7,639 nt of DNA, from NCBI GenBank assembly GCA_016186985.1, contig JACPKO010000028.1:1-7639 (forward strand), read 5' to 3'. Each line of letters starts with the position of its first letter. The first letter of the stretch is position 1. Below are positions 4,307-7,639 of this stretch, in pieces. Made by a program: the position numbers and the translations under genes. This DNA comes from Candidatus Daviesbacteria bacterium. GTDB taxonomy: Bacteria; Patescibacteriota; Microgenomatia; Daviesbacterales; UBA10151. The notes under the pieces are model-generated. The model was not told the origin of the DNA and made no database searches. It worked only from the letters and a program-made list of their open reading frames with translations.

Positions 4307-4412
4307 GGTAGAACGCTCGGTTCGGGTCCGAGATGTACAGGGTTCAACTTTTTCCGAAGGAAAAAGCAACGTTCTCGAGCGAAGCGAGAGGTTGTTATTC
4401 CCTGGTCCCCGA
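4306..4412 (+). pseudogene. 3' part of a second tRNA-Pro(CGG) copy with a T-loop insertion
   Basis: Starts in the D-loop (CGGTAGAAC), then has an anticodon arm CTCGG-TTCGGGT-CCGAG identical to the intact tRNA-Pro. The T-stem CAGGG (4338-4342) and loop TTCAA (4343-4347) are interrupted by about 52 bp. The stem then closes with CCCTG (4400-4404), and the acceptor strand is GTCCCCG plus A (4405-4412). The acceptor strand could pair with CGGGGAT of the intact tRNA. The gene lacks its own 5' end, so it is a broken tandem copy. It ends six bases before the convergent cohesin-like gene. Confidence 0.65.
4341..4402 (+). repeat. T-loop insertion module, copy B
   Basis: From GGTTCAA an 8-bp perfect hairpin CTTTTTCC-GAA-GGAAAAAG (4348-4366), GCAAC-like bases, the 15-mer GAGCGAAGCGAGAGG (4377-4391), then GTTGTTATTCC. 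It aligns end to end with copy A (3099-3160, minus strand). TCTCG/CGAGA forms a second small hairpin around the loop AGCGAAG. Confidence 0.7.
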
Positions 4413-4418
4413 CTTTTC

Positions 4419-5246
4419 TCACTCCTCACTCCTATTGATTATCTCCCCTACCTTCTCCTCTACAACCTGGTTTAAAGCAACAATTGGGCTAATAAAAATA
4501 TCACCCGCTAGCTGTTTGATAAAAGCTAAAGAGATTTCCGGTTTAACCCTACCCGACTTTAGGACGGGCTTTGGGTCTAAACTTTCCCGAAAATCCCGCA
4601 CCACCGGTTCGGAACTGGCAAAAAAAGCTTTTTCCAGAAGCAGATTATCAGGATAGCGGATTTCTTCCTTTGGAGTTGCAATACCAGATGGCTCTATAAC
4701 AAGCTTTGGAAAAACAGTAAGCACATTACCCTCTTTTGAATAAACCGACACCTCGCTCGTGGCACTTACATCAAAAGATGCAGCGTCCTCCTTTAAAACC
4801 TTAAACTTTATAACAGACAGCATACCGGGTTTATCAGCATGGCTTTCGATGGTCGAGCCATAAATTAAAGTCAGTTTGCCTTGATGATCATTATTAATTC
4901 TTAACTGCACCGGTAAAAAACCACCGTTCGTGATTTCCAGAACCGATATAACTTCAGGATTGTAGGTAACATTAAGCGCTGCCGCATTAACCCGGGTACC
5001 TTTTGGATTGACAGCAATTTTGGCTTCATAATCTCTTCCGGCCTGAACCTGAATACTCTCAGGTATAAACTTCACCGCAACAATCGAATCCCCTGCAGCC
5101 TGTTTATTAAAAATCTGGGGCTGGAGTGCTAAATATACGCCTATCCCGATTCCAAAGATTAATGAAACAACAATTACCAGATGGGGTAAGTCTTTTAAAG
5201 ATTTTATATGGATGAATTCAAAGGGGTAAGGTATATGAGGGAGCAT
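4419..5246 (-). CDS. Membrane-anchored surface protein with cohesin-like domain
   Basis: A 275-residue protein. One hydrophobic helix near the N-terminus (about 22-42, LVIVVSLIFGIGIGVYLAL) acts as anchor or uncleaved signal. Residues about 54-180 look like a cohesin/carbohydrate-binding-type beta-sandwich: VKFIPESIQVQAG, then the typical TRVNAAALNVTYNPEVISVLEI, later GKLTLIYGS and MLSVIKFKV. Cohesin domains bind dockerins in cellulosomes, but in CPR genomes such domains are widespread on single-pass surface proteins with unknown partners. Residues 185-275 are charged and of unrecognised fold. The ATG at 5246 is supported by TATACT six bases upstream and by the helix position. The TGA stop lies next to a TCACTCC tandem repeat just beyond the convergent tRNA-Pro remnants. 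No dockerin is seen in the window. Confidence 0.78.
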   Translation of the reverse strand: MLPHIPYPFEFIHIKSLKDLPHLVIVVSLIFGIGIGVYLALQPQIFNKQAAGDSIVAVKFIPESIQVQAGRDYEAKIAVNPKGTRVNAAALNVTYNPEVISVLEITNGGFLPVQLRINNDHQGKLTLIYGSTIESHADKPGMLSVIKFKVLKEDAASFDVSATSEVSVYSKEGNVLTVFPKLVIEPSGIATPKEEIRYPDNLLLEKAFFASSEPVVRDFRESLDPKPVLKSGRVKPEISLAFIKQLAGDIFISPIVALNQVVEEKVGEIINRSEE

Positions 5247-5252
5247 AGATTA

Positions 5253-5258
5253 AGTATA
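5253..5258 (-). promoter_or_regulatory. -10 box of the cohesin-like gene, leaderless arrangement
   Basis: TATACT on the minus strand six bases before ATG at 5246, followed by TAA as at the PEGA gene. TTGTTA is 18 bp further upstream as a plausible -35 (4 of 6 matches to TTGACA). The predicted start of transcription falls on the A of ATG. Confidence 0.5.
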
Positions 5259-5263
5259 ATAGA

Positions 5264-5400
5264 TTAAGTCACCAAGTAACAAATCTCAAGTATTCCAAAC
5301 AAATAACAATATCAAATATTCAAATTCTAAATTGTTTGATCATTGAAATTTTTAATTTGAAGCTTGTTTGTTACTTGTAATTTGGACACTTGGTAATTAA
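5264..5400. repeat. Long imperfect inverted repeat between ndk and the cohesin-like gene
   Basis: The left arm from 5264 and the reverse complement of the right arm from 5400 share TTAA, ACCAAGT, CAAGTA, AAACAA and TCAAAT in the same order with small gaps. The whole gap can therefore fold as one interrupted hairpin of about 137 nt. It is A/T-rich with no T-tract. It lies just upstream of the cohesin-like gene's promoter. Possible roles are an end for the ndk transcript or a non-autonomous repeat. Confidence 0.55.
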
Positions 5401-5404
5401 AGGA

Positions 5405-5911
5405 TTATTCTTCTCCAAACCAAAGCTCTATTTCCTTTTCCGCTTCTTCCCCGTTACCGGATGCGTGGATCAGGTTTTTAGTAGGCCTACCCTCACTGTT
5501 TGCTTTGGCTATTGAGTCATTGCCTAAGTCTCCCCTGATTGTACCTTTATCAGCCTGAGTTGGATCTGTAAAGCCGGTTATTTTTCGGGCTCGCGCAATT
5601 GCATCGTCACCTTCCAAAACCATCGGTACAACCGGACCTGAGGTCATGTAATCCCTTAAAGACTGGACGATCATCCGTCCGTATTCTAATGTGTCTCTAA
5701 CTTGATTCCCCGCATCTTTGCTTTTCTGGCCAATTGCCCTCATGTAATCTTCATTTTCCTCATAGTGTTTCATGATCAAATCCCGATCAGCTTGAACCAT
5801 TTTGAGCCTGATCACTTTGAGTCCTGCTTCTTCGTAATATGAAATTATTTTGCCGATAAGGTTCCGCTCTACACCATCGGGCTTGATGATGATTAGGGTT
5901 TGTTGTTTCAT
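5405..5911 (-). CDS. ndk: Nucleoside diphosphate kinase
   Basis: NDK transfers the gamma-phosphate from NTPs to NDPs through a phosphohistidine in the cytoplasm. Family signatures: QTLIIIKPDGVERNLIGKII (3-23), MTSGPVVPMVLEG (89-101), IRGDLG (125-130) and the active site NLIHASGNGEEAEKEI with His149. At 168 residues it is longer than the usual 135-150. Extra residues lie at about 55-82 (between the HYEE helix and MTSGPV) and about 131-145 (before the active-site strand). The active site reads HASGN where most bacterial enzymes have HGSDS. The ATG at 5911 gives the standard N-terminus. There is no Shine-Dalgarno sequence. The gene starts 35 bp after the metallophosphoesterase, with a 15-bp hairpin filling the gap, so it may be co-transcribed with that gene. 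Confidence 0.96.
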   Translation of the reverse strand: MKQQTLIIIKPDGVERNLIGKIISYYEEAGLKVIRLKMVQADRDLIMKHYEENEDYMRAIGQKSKDAGNQVRDTLEYGRMIVQSLRDYMTSGPVVPMVLEGDDAIARARKITGFTDPTQADKGTIRGDLGNDSIAKANSEGRPTKNLIHASGNGEEAEKEIELWFGEE

Positions 5912-5914
5912 TTT

Positions 5915-5954
5915 TTAAGTAAATTAAGCAACCTAAGCAGCTTAAGTTACTTAA
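5915..5954 (-). repeat. Hairpin spanning the phosphoesterase stop codon and the ndk leader
   Basis: Arms 5915-5929 and 5940-5954 pair at 14 of 15 positions around a 10-nt loop. The stem contains the TAA stop (5949-5947) of the metallophosphoesterase and ends three bases from the ndk ATG. It is built from the same CTTAAG/TTACTTAA words as the terminator after the PEGA gene, but here A, not T, follows on the minus strand. It may separate the two genes or limit access to the ndk start. Confidence 0.6.
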
Positions 5955-6960
5955 TCTCTACTTCCCGAATATTGTAGCTTCCGTCCTCCAAAATATCAAC
6001 AATTGCAAACCTCGGTGCCTGGGGATTCTTTTCGGAGGTAACAGCACCAACCGTTATCATATCCAGCTCATTTTTGGGTTCGCTATATTTTGAAAAAAAG
6101 TGTGTATCTGAAGAAAAAACTAAATCAACCCCAAATCTTTTAAATGTTGTCATTAAGTGCTCTGCTTGTGAAGAAAGCTTCGGAGTTACTTTACCCATAA
6201 CATGATCAGATGACGGATGGAAAAAGGGTGTTGGTGCAAAAATAAAGATAAGCTCAGGGGCGGCAGCAGAAACCCTTTCCAGCTCATCTTCAATCCATTT
6301 AAGTTGTACCCCGTCCAAGCCTAAATAGTTATCAGAATTATATATCAAAATTAATCGAACGTTATCATAAGATATCGACTGGTAAGTTTCTTTAAAAGAT
6401 TGGACAAAGTTTTTTGTAGGATCGTTTTCTTTATCCCGGGAATCCCATAGGTCATGGTCTCCGGGCAGGGCATAATAAGTTAATCCTGAATTTTCTAAAA
6501 CCTGTTTTGTAGCTTCCAATTCTTCAACAGTTCCCGTATCCGACAAATCCCCCATCATAATTACAAATTCCACACCCGCATTTTTTGCCTGGGCCAGGGC
6601 TTTTTCCAAATTTGCACTGTCTTTGTGGGAGTCTGCAAGAACCGCGAACTTGTATTTAACCGGAGCATTGGACTTTAATTCTTCCCCGGGAGATCCTTCG
6701 GATCCCGGTAAAGCGTTCCCGGTCAGGGAATCTTTCGGATTGAAGGTCAACATTTTAATAATTGCTCCATAGGCTGAATCCGAAGTTAAAAACTTACCCA
6801 GCGAAGATGAATCAAGTTTTAAAGGATCATAGCCGGAGAAAGCTTTGTAGGCCTGCAGCAAGGCTACTGCCAAAATAATAATAATCACCAGGCTCATTAA
6901 AAGCCTGAATAGTTTTAATATAGGATTTGATGTTCTGCGATGGCCGGATCTAAAGAACAT
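5947..6960 (-). CDS. Membrane-anchored calcineurin-like metallophosphoesterase
   Basis: A 337-residue enzyme with an N-terminal signal anchor. A basic start (FRSGHRR) and hydrophobic helix (about 18-36) place the catalytic domain outside the membrane. The phosphoesterase core spans about 103-325 with the metal-binding motifs in order: DSH (110-112, DxH), GDLSD (137-141, GDxxD), GDHD (167-170, in place of GNHD/E) and SDTH (284-287, in place of GHTH). His248 or nearby supplies the conserved central histidine region. Family members hydrolyse phosphomonoesters or diesters with two metal ions; the substrate cannot be inferred. A Ser/Gly/Pro-rich linker (about 78-100) joins anchor and domain. The start at 6960 fits the anchor topology. 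It lies 112 bp after argS, across an inverted repeat, and 35 bp before ndk. Confidence 0.9.
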   Translation of the reverse strand: MFFRSGHRRTSNPILKLFRLLMSLVIIIILAVALLQAYKAFSGYDPLKLDSSSLGKFLTSDSAYGAIIKMLTFNPKDSLTGNALPGSEGSPGEELKSNAPVKYKFAVLADSHKDSANLEKALAQAKNAGVEFVIMMGDLSDTGTVEELEATKQVLENSGLTYYALPGDHDLWDSRDKENDPTKNFVQSFKETYQSISYDNVRLILIYNSDNYLGLDGVQLKWIEDELERVSAAAPELIFIFAPTPFFHPSSDHVMGKVTPKLSSQAEHLMTTFKRFGVDLVFSSDTHFFSKYSEPKNELDMITVGAVTSEKNPQAPRFAIVDILEDGSYNIREVEIK

Positions 6961-7072
6961 AATAAAATTTCTAATTTCTAATTGACCTAATTAACCTAAA
7001 AAATATCCAATGACCCAAATTGGGAAATTGGGAATTGGTTTATTGGGTTATTTGTTTATTTGTTTATTCATT
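6961..7072. repeat. Intergenic inverted repeat between argS and the phosphoesterase gene
   Basis: The central part folds as CCAAT-GA-CCCAA / TTGGG-A-ATTGG (7007-7038). Flanking AACC/GGTT-type words extend the pairing imperfectly. The left end has tandem AATTTCT (6966-6979) and the right end tandem TTTGTTTA (about 7051-7067). No gene or clear terminator T-tract is present on the minus strand. Confidence 0.5.
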
Positions 7073-7639
7073 CTACATCTTCTCCACTGTCTCTATCCCC
7101 AAAAGGTATAATCCTAACTTTATATTCTCTGCTGTACTTTTGCAAAGCATAAGCCTGAATTCTTCCTGTTTGGAACCCAGTATTGGCATTTTTTCATAAA
7201 ATAGATTGAAAGCCTTGCAAAGGTTAAGAAGATATTTTGTTATTTCGTTGGGCTGGAAATTATCTGTCGCTTTGCTGATTGTAAAGTCAAAATATTCGAG
7301 ATAGCGTAAAACTTCCCGCTCCTCAGGCTCGAGACTCGTTATCTCGAAATCTCGTTTGGTCATTTGTGCGTTTGTTTTTTTTGCTTTCTTTCCTAACGAG
7401 TCACGAGCAACGAGAAGCGAACTTTCTTGCGCGATTTTTTCTTCTTGAAGCTCGTCCTCACTTTCTTCAGCCTCATTATTTATTGCGCGATCAGCTTTTT
7501 TTAGGAGTGATTGGATCCTCGCATAAACATAAATTACATAAGGCCCTGTGTCGCCATGGATCGACACTGATTCTTCAAGATCATAAATAATGTCTGAACT
7601 TACCGAATATTTCAAAAAGGCGAATTTTATGGCTCCAAC
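7073..7639 (-). CDS. argS: Arginyl-tRNA synthetase, C-terminal part (runs off the right edge)
   Basis: ArgRS charges tRNA-Arg. The last 188 residues are present and the frame is open to base 7639, so the true start is outside the window. VGAIKFAFLKYSVSSDIIYD and GDTGPYVIYVYARIQSLLKKA (about 29-49) match the end of the catalytic domain and the first helix of the DALR anticodon-binding domain. The C-terminal NLCKAFNLFYEKMPILG, RLMLCKSTAENIKLGLYLLGIETVEKM is the canonical ArgRS ending. Between YARIQSLLKKA and EREVLRYLEYF lie about 57 extra residues, rich in Glu/Lys, encoded partly by a 15-bp inverted repeat (7327-7408). The reading frame is intact, so it is probably functional. A tRNA-Arg(CCU) lies 4 kb downstream. 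Confidence 0.95.
   Translation of the reverse strand, partial: VGAIKFAFLKYSVSSDIIYDLEESVSIHGDTGPYVIYVYARIQSLLKKADRAINNEAEESEDELQEEKIAQESSLLVARDSLGKKAKKTNAQMTKRDFEITSLEPEEREVLRYLEYFDFTISKATDNFQPNEITKYLLNLCKAFNLFYEKMPILGSKQEEFRLMLCKSTAENIKLGLYLLGIETVEKM
7327..7408. repeat. Inverted repeat inside argS
   Basis: GCTCGAGACTCGTTA (7327-7341) and TAACGAGTCACGAGC (7394-7408) are inverted copies matching at 14 of 15 positions around a 52-bp centre. The 82 bp encode about 28 residues in frame (residues 78-105 of the visible part), inside the charged insertion. Further CGAG/CTCG words flank it on both sides. Confidence 0.7.

Noticed and set aside
4151..4475. Open frames on both strands over the tRNA-Pro locus (for example 4151-4429 minus, 4227-4475 plus)
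   Set aside because: They translate the tRNA and its broken copies, producing repeated Arg/Thr/Ser segments. The cloverleaf explains the sequence.
7073..7615. A complete short gene starting at TTG 7615
   Set aside because: The frame continues upstream to the window edge with conserved ArgRS sequence (VGAIKFAFLK), so it is the 3' part of argS.

Overview
The window looks like a chromosomal segment of a Candidate Phyla Radiation (Patescibacteria) bacterium, most likely of the Microgenomates type. The reasons are the compact single-strand gene layout, a cohesin-like surface protein, a membrane PEGA/beta-propeller protein, a sortase, a PaaX-type protein with a Cas2-like fold, start codons without Shine-Dalgarno sequences, and intergenic gaps filled with short AT-rich inverted repeats. 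TGA is used as a stop, so the recoding of Gracilibacteria/Absconditabacteria is excluded. The lineage is inferred from gene style, not from a marker phylogeny.

Layout. All protein genes are on the minus strand. In transcription order (right to left) they are: argS (3' part, 7639-7073), a membrane-anchored metallophosphoesterase (6960-5947), ndk (5911-5405), a cohesin-domain surface protein (5246-4419), a PaaX/Cas2-like regulator (3915-3415), an FMN-dependent NADPH reductase-like protein (3002-2421), a sortase (2403-1675), a PEGA/beta-propeller protein (1515-331) and mreB (5' part, 201-1). Two tRNA loci interrupt the series: tRNA-Arg(CCU) on the minus strand (3256-3181) and tRNA-Pro(CGG) on the plus strand (4213-4284).

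The most unusual content is in the tRNA loci. Each intact tRNA is embedded among broken tRNA copies. At the Arg locus two further tRNA acceptor stems can be paired around the intact gene, giving three concentric tRNA-like shells. Three broken copies are interrupted in the T-loop just after TTCRA/TTCGG by palindromic inserts. Two of these inserts, on opposite strands and 1.2 kb apart, are copies of one ~55-nt module whose hairpin has two compensatory base-pair changes. This suggests a small structured, tRNA T-loop-targeting repeat.

The Cas2-like regulator gene is bracketed by two near-identical 48-bp dyads (AGTTTAA-N8-AACGATCGTY-N8-TTAAACT), a likely autoregulatory operator pair or the ends of a small element. 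Three exported-protein genes share a TATACT box 6-7 nt before ATG, which implies leaderless mRNAs. argS carries an in-frame charged insert built on a 15-bp inverted repeat.

Functionally, mreB, the PEGA protein, the sortase and the cohesin-like protein belong to cell shape and cell surface. argS, ndk and the tRNAs are housekeeping. No CRISPR array, cas1, transposase or phage gene is present.
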